From the NCBI GenBank assembly GCA_964489245.1, contig CAZAXU010000006.1, positions 1 through 56,131 on the forward strand: a stretch of 56,131 bases of DNA. Reading direction: 5' to 3'. The notes beneath the pieces are model-generated. The model was not told the DNA's origin and did no database searches. It saw only the letters and a program-made list of their open reading frames with translations. This document shows positions 41,243 to 51,800 of this stretch, in pieces. How positions within the stretch are numbered: position 1 is the stretch's first letter; each line of letters opens with the position of its first letter. A program made the position numbers and the translations under genes. The stretch comes from CAZAXU01 sp964489245 (GTDB taxonomy: Bacteria > Bacteroidota > Bacteroidia > Flavobacteriales > Flavobacteriaceae).

Positions 41243-43252
41243 TTAAAACTTCAGTTCGTCAATAATGGAATCATCTACTAAGTTTGGCATGGTTACTTTC
41301 AATTTCGGATTGTTATCCATAGCCCGTTTTGCGGTGAACATGGCATTTTCATTTCTTGCCCAACTTCGGCGAGAAATACCGTTATTAACATCCCAATAAA
41401 GCATACTTTTCAATCGGTTTTTGGCATCGGAAGAACCGTCTAGAAGCAATCCGAAACCGCCATTGATTACTTCTCCCCATCCAACGCCGCCACCATTGTG
41501 AATGGAAATCCAAGTGGCTCCTCTGAAAGCATCTCCAATTACATTTTGAATTGCCATATCGGCGGTGAACATGGAACCGTCATAGATGTTTGAAGTTTCG
41601 CGGAAAGGAGAGTCCGTTCCCGACACGTCGTGGTGATCTCGTCCAATGATAATCGGAGCGGATATTCTGCCGTCTTTCACGGCTTTGTTGAATGCGTCGG
41701 CAAGTTGAATGCGTCCCCATGCATCGGCATATAGAATACGTGCTTGTGAGCCTACAACCAACTTATTTTCTCGGGCGCCTTGTATCCAAACAATATTGTC
41801 CACCATTTGCTGTCGAATACGTTTGGGTGATTTTTGCATCAAATTTGTCATCACTTTATTGGCAATTTTGTCGGTCATTGCCAAATCTTCAGGCTTTCCG
41901 CTGGTGCATACCCAACGAAAAGGTCCGAATCCGTAGTCAAAACACATAGGTCCCATAATGTCTTCTACATAAGATGGATATCTGAATTTTCCATTGTCAT
42001 TCATCACATCTGCTTCGGCACGTCCGGCTTCCAACAGAAAGGCATTGCCATAGTCAAAGAAGTAAGTGCCATATGCAGTGTGTTTATTGATGGCTTTTAC
42101 ATGACGGCGAAGTGAGGCATAAACATGCTCTTTGAATTTTTCAGGTTCTGCAGCCATCATTTCGTTGGCTTTTTCAAAACTTAATCCTACGGGATAATAT
42201 CCGCCGTTAAACGGATTGTGTAATGAGGTTTGATCGCTACCCAAATCTATATGGATATTTTCTTCATCAAATTTTTCCCATACATTCACGATATTTCCAA
42301 TATAGCCAAAGGAGATAATTTTATTTTCGGCTATTGCGGTTTTCACTTGCTTGACCAGTTTGTTCAAATCATCTACCAAGATATCTACCCATCCTTGTTC
42401 ATGGCGTTTTTTGGCTGCTTTGGGGTTGACTTCAGCAACCACGGAAATAACTTTGGCAATATTTCCGGCTTTAGGCTGAGCGCCACTCATGCCTCCCAGT
42501 CCGGAAGACACAAACAAAACGGGTTCTTTTGCGTCTCTTTTAAAACGTTCTGCAATGATGCGTTTGGCATTTAGAATAGTGATGGTTGTGCCGTGAACAA
42601 TTCCTTGCGGTCCGATATACATATAGCTTCCGGCGGTCATTTGCCCGTATTGCGTATTGCCTAAGGCATTATGGCGGTCATAATCTTCCAGTGAGGAATA
42701 ATTGGGAATCATCATGCCGTTGGAAACAACCACTCTCGGGGCATTTTTGTGAGAGGGGAATAATCCCATGGGATGACCGGAATACATCACGAGAGTTTGT
42801 TCTTCTGTCATTTCAGACAAGTATTTCATGCTTAGAAGATATTGCGCCCAGTTTTGAAAAACGGCGCCGTTTCCGCCATAAGTGATCAATTCATGCGGGT
42901 GTTGTGCCACTTTCGGATTCAAATTGTTCTGAATCATCAGCATGATGCCGGCGGCTTGCTTGCTTTTTGCAGGATATTCATCAATGGGTCTGGCATACAT
43001 TTCATAGTCAGGGCGAAACCTATACATATAAATCCGTCCGAATTTTTTAAGTTCTTCTGCAAATTCAACTGCCAAGGTTTCATGCCATTTTTCAGGAAAA
43101 TAGCGCAAAGCATTTCTGATGGCCAGTTTTTTTTCTTCAACACTCAAGTTGTTTCTTCTGGTCGGGCTGTGGCTGACAGATTGGTCGTAAGCTTTAGGTT
43201 TTGGAAGTTCCTCCGGAATGCCTTGAATTACAGCATGTTGAAAATCGGTCAT
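41243..43252 (-). CDS. hutU: Urocanate hydratase
   Basis: Urocanate hydratase converts urocanate to 4-imidazolone-5-propionate, the second step of histidine breakdown, using tightly bound NAD. The 669-residue protein matches the longer form of the family. It has ITYGGNGAVFQNWAQY near residue 122, YSGHPMGLFPSHKNAPRVVVSNGMMIPNY near 157, the NAD-binding VSSGLGGMSGAQPKAG near 250, and GRDHHDVSGTDSPFRETSNI near 542. HutH, HutI and HutG are not in the window. Confidence 0.96.
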   Translation of the reverse strand: MTDFQHAVIQGIPEELPKPKAYDQSVSHSPTRRNNLSVEEKKLAIRNALRYFPEKWHETLAVEFAEELKKFGRIYMYRFRPDYEMYARPIDEYPAKSKQAAGIMLMIQNNLNPKVAQHPHELITYGGNGAVFQNWAQYLLSMKYLSEMTEEQTLVMYSGHPMGLFPSHKNAPRVVVSNGMMIPNYSSLEDYDRHNALGNTQYGQMTAGSYMYIGPQGIVHGTTITILNAKRIIAERFKRDAKEPVLFVSSGLGGMSGAQPKAGNIAKVISVVAEVNPKAAKKRHEQGWVDILVDDLNKLVKQVKTAIAENKIISFGYIGNIVNVWEKFDEENIHIDLGSDQTSLHNPFNGGYYPVGLSFEKANEMMAAEPEKFKEHVYASLRRHVKAINKHTAYGTYFFDYGNAFLLEAGRAEADVMNDNGKFRYPSYVEDIMGPMCFDYGFGPFRWVCTSGKPEDLAMTDKIANKVMTNLMQKSPKRIRQQMVDNIVWIQGARENKLVVGSQARILYADAWGRIQLADAFNKAVKDGRISAPIIIGRDHHDVSGTDSPFRETSNIYDGSMFTADMAIQNVIGDAFRGATWISIHNGGGVGWGEVINGGFGLLLDGSSDAKNRLKSMLYWDVNNGISRRSWARNENAMFTAKRAMDNNPKLKVTMPNLVDDSIIDELKF

Positions 43253-43311
43253 AACATATGAATTTTAGGACATAAAATTACAATATTTTTTTTATTTCCA
43301 TATTGAAATTT

Positions 43312-43360
43312 GATTAAAAACAACAGCACATTATATAAAGTCTTGTGCTGTTGTTTTTTT
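43312..43360 (-). terminator. Terminator of the T9SS protein/SDR transcript
   Basis: A 13-base-pair perfect stem (AAAACAACAGCAC at 43317-43329 with GTGCTGTTGTTTT at 43345-43357) closes a 15-base loop. A T run follows on the minus strand; an even longer one lies on the plus strand. Confidence 0.8.
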
Positions 43361-43363
43361 TAA

Positions 43364-44080
43364 TTATACTAATTTTTTCAACAAAAAGTCAGGCATTTTT
43401 TTAAGCAGCCAAGCCACCAATCGCCATCTTTTGGTGATATAGGCAATTTTTTTCTTTTTATGAATGGCTTTTTCAATTTGTTCGGCGGCTTTGTTTACAT
43501 TTGCTTTCCAAAAGGTTTGACCTTGAGCAAGTTTTGTGTCTACAAATCCCGGACGAATATCGGTGATATAAATTTTATTTTTCTTGGATTGATGTGTTTT
43601 AATCCACAAAGCTTCCAAAAAATTTGCTTGGTAAGCTTTTGAAGCATTATAGGTCGGATTGGCTGCGCCTCCCAATAGAGATGCCACCGATGTGATGCCA
43701 ACCAAATGCCCTTTTTTTTGTTTGCGGAAATAGTTATAAGATTCTGTCAATGCTTTTGAAACACCAATAATATTTGTTTTAATCACGGATTCACAAATGT
43801 CCCATTCCAAATCCAAATTAAATTTTCCTATTCCCGCATTGACAATAATCAGGTCTATCTGTCCTAATTTTTGATGACTTTCTTTGATGATGTCGGCAAT
43901 GCTGTTTATGTCTCTGATGTCGTGTCTGACAGGAAAGTAGTTTTCCGGCTTTTCTTTTTTTATTTCTTCCAGTTTTTCCAAGCGTCTTCCGGTGATGGCG
44001 AGCCTATGACCTTTTTCTGCATAGATTTTAGCCAAGGCTCGACCAATTCCGGATGTAGCTCCAAATATTAGAATATTCAT
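43364..44080 (-). CDS. Short-chain dehydrogenase/reductase
   Basis: This 238-residue SDR protein has the nucleotide motif GATSGIGRAL at residues 7-16, NAG at 81-83, a catalytic serine near 131-134 (ITSVASLLGG) and Y144-xxx-K148. R32-R33 after the second strand suggests NADP. The substrate is unknown. Its start codon overlaps the stop of the large T9SS gene by one base (TAATG), so the two are translationally coupled although their functions look unrelated. Confidence 0.9.
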   Translation of the reverse strand: MNILIFGATSGIGRALAKIYAEKGHRLAITGRRLEKLEEIKKEKPENYFPVRHDIRDINSIADIIKESHQKLGQIDLIIVNAGIGKFNLDLEWDICESVIKTNIIGVSKALTESYNYFRKQKKGHLVGITSVASLLGGAANPTYNASKAYQANFLEALWIKTHQSKKNKIYITDIRPGFVDTKLAQGQTFWKANVNKAAEQIEKAIHKKKKIAYITKRWRLVAWLLKKMPDFLLKKLV

Positions 44081-47000
44081 TATTTGATGATAATTTTAGA
44101 GCTATAGATTATTTGTTCGGCTTGTACTTTCAGTATATAATTTCCTTTGGAAAGTCGGTGTAAATCCAATTTATAATTTTTGCTTGTTTTATTGATTTTG
44201 TGTTGATATATCAATTTTCCGTTTAAGTCATAAATATCAAATCCCGGACGATTTACAGTCTTGGGAAGTTTGATGTTTATGATACCGTTTGACGGATTAG
44301 GATATACGGAAATCATATTTTTATTGATTTCTGCCACTTCTGCAGGAACTCCCGCCGTAAATTGTCCGGAGAAAACGCCTCTTCCATATGTAGATGCAAA
44401 CACTTTATGGTCATTTCTCATTTCCAAATCCGTGACTTTTACGCTCTTCATGCCATTATAGGCTTGTCTCCAATATGGTGTGGCGTTGTTGAAATTTGCT
44501 GTCCACCATGTGCCTAAATCGGTTCCGATCACTACCTGATTGGTATTCAAAGGATTTTGCAAGATGCAATTCACGGGGATATCCGGAAGGTTTGCATCTT
44601 TCTCAACCCAAGTAGTGCCGCCGTCAGTGGTATAAAATATGTTATTGACTCCGTAATTGAACATAGTCACAAAAATTTCATTTTCAGACTGTCCGAATTC
44701 GATATCGGAAATACTCCCCAAGAACTGATTTCCCGTAATTTCGGTGAATGTATATGAATTTGTATTGGCATTATCTACTCTGAATAATTTTCCGTTTTGA
44801 AGCCCTACAAATAGTTTTGATGAATTTGTGGTATAAGGAGAAACTTTCAATGCCGTGGGGAAATCATTCATAGCAGCATTTTGAATCGTTGTTTTTTGAA
44901 CATTTCCTAGAAGATTACTGTATCTTCTCAGTCTGTATGTGTTTCCTGATGTGGCACGAATACTATAGTTTGAGTAGAGTATGTTCAGATGTGAATCCAG
45001 AGCTTCTTGATTGATAAAATCTCCATATTTTGGATATTCGGCATTAAGGGTTTTCCAAGAACCGGTATTGTAGTTATACAGTTTTATGTGTTTATTATAG
45101 ACATAATTACTGATGCGGTATTTATCGGTTCCGTCTTGATCAAAAAAGCAATAGGCTCCGTCTCCTCCTTGAGTTTCCACCGAACCGCTTATTCCTGCGG
45201 GTGCGTTTTCAAAAAGATGTGTTCCATTGTCTTGTGCTCCCGCCATAAAATATTCTCCTGCCAGCGCTGTTGTGGGTGCAACAGCCATATGATAGAATTG
45301 AACGGTATTGTAGTTTTTGTTTCGATGTGCAATATGACTACCGCCGTCGCCGGAATAAGCAATGCCGCCATCACAAGCAAAAAGAATATGATTGGAATCT
45401 GCAAAGGCAATGCCATGCTGATCGGGGTGTATATTTGGAGAACCTCCTCCGTAGCCGTAAGATATTTGAGACCAACTATTGCCTCCATTGGTTGATTTGA
45501 ACCAATCTATTCCGCCAACATAAACGGTTTCGTCGTTGCTTGGATCTACCTCGATAGCCAAATCATAATAACTTTGTCCGTTTGTGAAATCATTTGCCGG
45601 TGTCGAATTGCCGTTTGGTATGGTCAAGGCGGATATATTGGTGAATCCGTCGGTTGTTTTATAAAGATACGGCAAACCTTTGTTATTTGAATATTGAACA
45701 ATCAATAAATATAGTTTGTCCGGAGTTGTTTTTGAAGCGGCAATTTCCGTTCTGCCGGCGTTATTGGCTGAAATGGCAACACTGAAAGTGTTTCCGTCAC
45801 TAGATGACAGAACGGTTCCTGCACCGTCTTTTCCAAAAATGGGACTTGTGGTTGTGGTGAGCCAAATTTTGTTGTCTGCACCCAATTCCAAATCGTTTGG
45901 TGTATAGTGGTGCCCGTTTGAATCTCTTGGAAGGTTAACACGATTCCAAGTGGCACCATTGTCAGTGGATTTATATAAACCTTGATATCCGGTTCCCATA
46001 ACCGTAAATACGGATGCTTCAGAATAATAAGTATCTCCTGCAGTTGCATAGATTTCAGTTGTTCCGTTGTTGTTTCTGGCAATGATGTCGTTGATGTGTG
46101 TGATGCCGGGAACAACATAAGCTCCGGCAATTACCGTATTATTTCTATTGATGGTTGCCGTAACTGTTTCTGAATTGTTCAGAGCTGCAAGAATGCCTGC
46201 GCCATCTGTTTTTGAAATCATTACGGCAGGAATATTGATTGATGCATTTGTGCCTCCCATGATAATGGGTTTGCCGTCAACATTGTTAATCATCAATACG
46301 CCGGTTGCTCCGGCATTTTGTGCTTTCATCACTTTATCGGTGAAATAGCAGGTGCCACGTTGAATAACGGCAATGTTTCCGTTTATGGCAGCGGGGTTAG
46401 TCAAATTGCTGCAGGCATCACTTGGGTTCACCAAGACAAGGTTTCCTGAAAACGATGTAAAATCCGGTCCGAATTTTGATTTGATTGCGTCATAATCTCC
46501 TGCAATGCCGGCAGGAGAATTGATGGTCAGTTTGGCGTTGGTGATATAAGTGGCTTCACCATTGGCACCTCCAAAAACATGCTGCCAAGTATTTCCTCCA
46601 TCGGAGGATTTCCATATTCCGTTTCCATTGACTCGTCCACCGGTATAACTTTCTCCGGTTCCTACGTAGAAGATTTGAGAATTATTAGGGTCAACAGTAA
46701 TTGAACTGACAGCCAAATTTTCAGGAATATCAACCAATGTCCAAGCAGAGTTAGGATTGGTGATGTCTGTGTTTTTCCATAAACCTCCGCTGATTCCTCC
46801 GGCAAAAACCGTTTTATGTGTGGCATCATTGGGGTCAAACAAGACAGCTTTTGTACGACCGCCTACGTTGTTTGGTCCTCTTTCCACCCAATCGTTTCCA
46901 AGTGTTCCGGGAACACTTCTGCTCGTTTTTCTTTCAGCAATTAATTTTTCTTGAATTTTAAAAAGTTTTTCCGTGGTAGGTCTTCCCAATTCCGGATTCA

Positions 47001-47214
47001 TGGTCAACTCCCATTGTCTTTCCAGAAATCTATCGGGGGGGATACCTAGTTTTCTACGTTGGTTTTCACTCAAAGTTTGAGTTTTTGAGAAAGGTGAATT
47101 TTTTAGGAATTCTTCATGTTTTTTTCTTTTTTGAAGCATTTCATGATTATCTGCACATGAATTCAAAGAAAAAATAAAGCCTAATGCAATAATGTTGAGT
47201 ATAATTCTTTTCAT
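44080..47214 (-). CDS. Large BNR/sortilin-like beta-propeller protein with PA insert and T9SS sorting domain
   Basis: This 1044-residue secreted protein has a signal peptide ending in a lipobox-like SLNSC (residues 16-20) and a helical propeptide-like region to about 95. A beta-propeller of BNR/Asp-box repeats follows (for example KSSDGGNTWQHV, KSTDNGATWNRV, YTTDGGTTWVEK), interrupted at about residues 235-360 by a PA domain (GNLVLVNPSDACSN, then AVIQRGTCYFTDKV). The last 75 residues are a T9SS sorting domain (ISVYPNPSNGIINIKL, GKLIYQHKI, KGNYILKV). Such propellers occur in secreted hydrolases and adhesins. The PA insert often marks protease-associated or protein-binding roles. Confidence 0.85.
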   Translation of the reverse strand: MKRIILNIIALGFIFSLNSCADNHEMLQKRKKHEEFLKNSPFSKTQTLSENQRRKLGIPPDRFLERQWELTMNPELGRPTTEKLFKIQEKLIAERKTSRSVPGTLGNDWVERGPNNVGGRTKAVLFDPNDATHKTVFAGGISGGLWKNTDITNPNSAWTLVDIPENLAVSSITVDPNNSQIFYVGTGESYTGGRVNGNGIWKSSDGGNTWQHVFGGANGEATYITNAKLTINSPAGIAGDYDAIKSKFGPDFTSFSGNLVLVNPSDACSNLTNPAAINGNIAVIQRGTCYFTDKVMKAQNAGATGVLMINNVDGKPIIMGGTNASINIPAVMISKTDGAGILAALNNSETVTATINRNNTVIAGAYVVPGITHINDIIARNNNGTTEIYATAGDTYYSEASVFTVMGTGYQGLYKSTDNGATWNRVNLPRDSNGHHYTPNDLELGADNKIWLTTTTSPIFGKDGAGTVLSSSDGNTFSVAISANNAGRTEIAASKTTPDKLYLLIVQYSNNKGLPYLYKTTDGFTNISALTIPNGNSTPANDFTNGQSYYDLAIEVDPSNDETVYVGGIDWFKSTNGGNSWSQISYGYGGGSPNIHPDQHGIAFADSNHILFACDGGIAYSGDGGSHIAHRNKNYNTVQFYHMAVAPTTALAGEYFMAGAQDNGTHLFENAPAGISGSVETQGGDGAYCFFDQDGTDKYRISNYVYNKHIKLYNYNTGSWKTLNAEYPKYGDFINQEALDSHLNILYSNYSIRATSGNTYRLRRYSNLLGNVQKTTIQNAAMNDFPTALKVSPYTTNSSKLFVGLQNGKLFRVDNANTNSYTFTEITGNQFLGSISDIEFGQSENEIFVTMFNYGVNNIFYTTDGGTTWVEKDANLPDIPVNCILQNPLNTNQVVIGTDLGTWWTANFNNATPYWRQAYNGMKSVKVTDLEMRNDHKVFASTYGRGVFSGQFTAGVPAEVAEINKNMISVYPNPSNGIINIKLPKTVNRPGFDIYDLNGKLIYQHKINKTSKNYKLDLHRLSKGNYILKVQAEQIIYSSKIIIK

Positions 47215-47231
47215 CTGATTAAATTTTGAAA

Positions 47232-47239
47232 CAAATATA
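47232..47239 (-). promoter_or_regulatory. -7 box of the large T9SS gene
   Basis: On the minus strand TATATTTG matches TAnnTTTG, 17 bases before the ATG at 47214. Confidence 0.45.
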
Positions 47240-47304
47240 AATCATAGCACATTATAGTTTTAAACAAAATATGATTTTAACATTTTTTTTATGTTTTCTT
47301 TTGC

Positions 47305-47338
47305 ATAAAAAAACAACCTCCATTTTGGAGGTTGTTTT
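47305..47338 (-). terminator. Terminator of the SusC/SusD transcript
   Basis: AAAACAACCTCC at 47310-47321 pairs perfectly with GGAGGTTGTTTT at 47327-47338 around a five-base loop, with a T run on the minus strand. Confidence 0.88.
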
Positions 47339-47358
47339 ACTTATTTTAAAAACATAGA

Positions 47359-48822
47359 CTAGTTATCCCACCAAATTTTATCCCAGAAATTAATTTGGGT
47401 TATGTTAGCATTTCCGTCAACTTCAGAGGAAGGATAAAGGGCTCTACGTGGCCATCCATGCCCGTTCATATCAGGATCTCTATCTAGTGGATATGCCAAT
47501 CCTCGATATACATCAGTAGAGAAATCATATCTACGCATGTCTGTATAAATTTCAGGGCTTAACAATAAACCAATATACTTCTCCTTCATAATATGTTCTA
47601 GCTTAAGATTTGCAGGGGTTACATCAATTGCGGGATCTGCGAGATAAGCATCTCTTAATGCGGGATCGATACCTATTTTATTCATATTGGCGTTTATTCC
47701 GGCCTTATAAGCATCATAAGCAGCTTGGGATGATCCCACTGAGGTGGTATTTCCTCCGTTTACCAAGAATTCGGCTTCCGCTTTTAGATACAATGCTTCT
47801 GAATAAGTGACTAAAACCAATGGAGATGTTGCTTTAAAATAGTAGCTGTTTCCATTGAATTTTGTATTTGCGGGGTCACCATTTACATCATTACCTTCTC
47901 CACCATTCATAGCTCCTTTGTAATCAGAAGCGCCTCCATTATCCACGTAATCCATAAGACGAGGGTCGACATTTATAGTTGGATAAATACTGGAATTCAT
48001 GTAGTTCACTATTTGTTCAGAAAACAGAACACTTAGGTTTCCTGTATTTGCAGATAGTACGACGGTAGTATACCAGGGGTTCATCATTTTGTCATCAAAA
48101 AACATTTGAAAATCATCGTCGTTTGATATAAATCCTTGTTGTAAGTATGTCAAGGCATCTTGAGCAACAGCACTGCTTTTTTTGGTTAAGTGCATAGCAT
48201 AGCGCGCTTTTAGGGTATATGCCAGCCTTTTCCATTTGTCAAGATCTCCACTGTAAATCATATCGTTTTCGATATTTTCAAGCCCGGAATTATCAGTGGC
48301 AGATATATTTGAAATACCATTATCCAACAGTGTTTGTATAGTGCTATATAAGCTTGCTTGGCTGTCTACAGCAGGTTCTGTAACAGCACTTCCCTGAGCG
48401 GCCTCAGTATATGGCATGTCGCCATAAATATCAGTTGTCATTCCTAAGCTGAGAGCTTTCAGAATTTGGACAATTCCAAGATAATGTTTAGCATTTTTTT
48501 CGTTTGCCATTTTTTCCATTTCCAAGAGATGTACAAGTATTTTTTTGTAATATTTGTTCCATGCGCCGGCCACAGAAGATTGGTAATGTTGGTCTATTCC
48601 TTGTGTGAAATAGGATGCTATATGTTGTTGTAATTGTCCAACAGAATAAGCTTCGCTAAATTGCAGTGTAGCCACATTATATTCTGCCGTAGGTAAAATG
48701 AGTTTCAAACTAGCAACTTCATCGTTAACAAGGTTGGATGGTTCATTTACGTCAAAGAAATCACTACAACTCGTTGCAGAAATTAGAATGAGCGCAAATA
48801 TGATTATTTTTATTTTTTTCAT
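47359..48822 (-). CDS. SusD/RagB-family outer-membrane nutrient-binding lipoprotein
   Basis: This 487-residue lipoprotein (signal ALILISATSC, Cys at residue 19) belongs to the SusD-like superfamily. The N-terminus SDFFDVNEPSNLVND and helical TPR-like core (WNKYYKKILVHLLEMEKMA, LAYTLKARYAMHLTKK) and the C-terminal YIGLLLSPEIYTDMRRYDFS are typical of the second SusD subfamily. It should form the lid of the SusC channel encoded 22 bases upstream. No glycosidase or regulator lies next to the pair, so the nutrient cannot be guessed. Confidence 0.92.
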   Translation of the reverse strand: MKKIKIIIFALILISATSCSDFFDVNEPSNLVNDEVASLKLILPTAEYNVATLQFSEAYSVGQLQQHIASYFTQGIDQHYQSSVAGAWNKYYKKILVHLLEMEKMANEKNAKHYLGIVQILKALSLGMTTDIYGDMPYTEAAQGSAVTEPAVDSQASLYSTIQTLLDNGISNISATDNSGLENIENDMIYSGDLDKWKRLAYTLKARYAMHLTKKSSAVAQDALTYLQQGFISNDDDFQMFFDDKMMNPWYTTVVLSANTGNLSVLFSEQIVNYMNSSIYPTINVDPRLMDYVDNGGASDYKGAMNGGEGNDVNGDPANTKFNGNSYYFKATSPLVLVTYSEALYLKAEAEFLVNGGNTTSVGSSQAAYDAYKAGINANMNKIGIDPALRDAYLADPAIDVTPANLKLEHIMKEKYIGLLLSPEIYTDMRRYDFSTDVYRGLAYPLDRDPDMNGHGWPRRALYPSSEVDGNANITQINFWDKIWWDN

Positions 48823-48844
48823 TTTAATAATTTTTTAAAAGTTA

Positions 48845-51800
48845 TTAGAATCCTACTTTCACACCAAAGCTATAGCTTTGAGTTAAAGGAATATTTAGTC
48901 CTGTAAAACCATAAGAATTTGATCCGGCAGAAAACTGACTTCCCTCAGGATCAAATCCACGGAAAGGGGTCCAAAGCAAAAAGTTATTTCCGGAAACATT
49001 CAATTCAATGTTGTTTAAGAAAGATTTACTTAATAGTTTTTTTGGAAGCTTGTATGATAAAGAGATGTTTCTTAGTTTCACCCAAGATGCGTCTTGTACT
49101 AGAATTTCAGACGCACGATTATATTTGGAAGAACTTCTATAGTATCCTTCATCAATATATACCTCTTTTGTGTTAGGCTTCCATCCGCCATTTCCATCAT
49201 CTTGAACACCTTCAAGTATAGTATTTTCATAACGGAACTCGGTAATTTTTAAGTTCCCGTCTCTAATGGCATTTCTTTGTCCGGCATCATAAACTTCACC
49301 TCCTTTTTTGTACTCAAGTAAAAAGCTCAAATTAAGCCCTTTATATCCAACACTATTTTGTAGGGAAGCCACCCAGTCAGGGAATGCATTTCCTACGACA
49401 ACTTTTTCACTGGTATCAATAATAGGGAAGCCATTCGCTCCGATAATACGATCTCCATTTTCATTATATTTCCACTTATAGCCATATAGTGTTCCCGGAG
49501 CATCTCCTTTTTTTACCATAGATGTAACGCCCGGCCAGCCGCTATTTGCGTAGATAATATGTTCTATTTTATCAGAGATATTTTCAACAGTACCTTTATT
49601 GGTTGACCAATTTAGTGTAGTTGACCAATTTAGGTTATTGGTTTTGATAATTTTTGCACTTAAAAGAAGTTCGTGACCAACATTCCTCAAAGAACCTACA
49701 TTTGTCCAAAGATAGCCAACACCCGTAGAGGCAGGGAGTTGAGTTTTAGCGATTAGATTCGTGTTTAAGTTGTCATAGTAGGTGTAATCAATTCTGAGTC
49801 TATTGCCAAAAAATCTTAGATCAGCACCGAATTCGGTTGTTGTTTGATTTTCAGGTTTCATATTCAGATCTCCTTCATTACTTTCCAGAACGATTCCTCC
49901 AGTACCAAAATAGTCATTTAAATAATATCTTCTTCCTAATTTTCCTTCTGGTGCATCCTTTCCTACATTAGCCCACGATACTCTTACTTTTCCAAAAGAG
50001 AAAAATTCTCCATCGGGATCAATTAGATTATTAAACAAATAAGAAACATTAACAGATGGATAGAAGAATGAGCGATTCTTTTCAGGAAGTGCTGAAGACC
50101 AGTCATTACGGGCTGTTGCATTAATAAAAAATCGATCTTTATATGAAAAATCAATTTCGCTAAAAACTCCAGCTCGATTTTTACCTATACTTCTGCTGTA
50201 GGGGAAAAGATTGGTTGTATTTGAAATATTATTATATCCGGGAATAATTAATTTTTCTCCCCTGATGCTTTCAAAACTTTTCTTTTTAGTGGTTATTTCA
50301 TTTCCACCAATAAGAGTGAATTTTGCATCTTCATTTAGATTGAAGTCATATTTTAATAATAATAGAGAATTAATTGCATTTGATCTTAAACTCTGGTCAA
50401 TGATAAATCCTTGTACTTGAGTTCCTACGTCCAAGTCGGATGGGACAAATCTATTACGTGTGTCAACGAAATTGTCAATAGAAACTCTGTAACTCAAATT
50501 CAGATTATCAGCAATTCCCCAATTTATACCGATGGAACTTATAATTCTGTCTACATCGGTTTTTAAATTACTTGTTTCAGCAAAATATCTTGGGTTATCA
50601 ATCCAGTATGGGGTGTAATTTTTCTGTTTGCCATTCGGTAAAAGATAGTCATTGACATCTACAGACGGAGACCAATACGACATGGAACTCATGATAGATT
50701 TATCTCCGTTGTTTGGCAATTGTCCTTTTGAATTTGTATAGGCAGCCCCAACTTGAATGTCAAAATTTTCGGTCAATTTATAATTGGCTTTGATTCGAAA
50801 GTTAGTTTTATTAAAATCTGTATTTGGAACGATTCCCGAGTTGGTGTTTCTTCCTACAGATAAATAGTAATTGTATTTTTCTTGTCCGCCTCTTACGCTA
50901 AAATTGAGATTATTCCCCATACCTGTTTTGAAAAAATCTCTATAAATATTATGGAATTTCATCGTAGGATCATTGTCATCCTCATATTTTGGTCCCCAAG
51001 TATAAAAAGCAAAAGTTTTAGTTGCTCCATTGAGTAACCAATATTCTTTTTCCGGTCCATATCCTCTGTGTTGAACAGGATCTATATTTGGGTTGTTAGG
51101 GTCTGCAGTAATATTTGCTACTCCTCCCCAGCCTTCTCTATATTTGTCTTGTAGTTTAACATATTTGTTGACATTATTCATAGAGAATTTAGATGATATG
51201 GAAAATTGAGGTTTTCCTTTTTTTCCTTTTTTTGTGGTAACGATGATTGCGCCGTTTGCTGCATCGACACCATATAATGCAGCAGCAGCAGCTCCTTTAA
51301 GAACTGTCACCGTTTCAATATCATCGGGATTTAAGTCGATTCCACGATTGGCAAATGAAAACTGTTCAGAACTACTCGGTGCATTGGTTCCTGCGCTGGG
51401 AAGAATATTAGCAGCGGAAATATCATTACTTATACGCAGTCCGTCAACGATAATTAAAGGTTGATTGTTGATGCTTGCATCCAAAGACTTTACTCCCCTG
51501 ATTAAAATATCAATACCGCCACCGACAGCTCCGGATGATTGTGTAATTTGTACACCTGAAACTTGTCCTTGCAAATTTGATAAAGCATTTTCATTGGTTT
51601 GTTTCAGCTCATCAAATTTGACTTGTTGCGAAGCATATCCTAAAGATTTTTCTTCTTTTTTAATCCCCAATGCGGTTACCACAACTTGGTTAAGCCGTTG
51701 TGATGATTCCGTCATTTTTACATTGATAGTGTTTGATGAGCCTACTTTTCTCTCCACGGTTTTATAACCGACATAAGAGAAAACCAGCACATCTCCCGTA

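Noticed and set aside
42842..43261. Open frame opposite the 5' end of hutU
   Set aside because: It is antisense to a highly conserved enzyme, with no recognisable domain.
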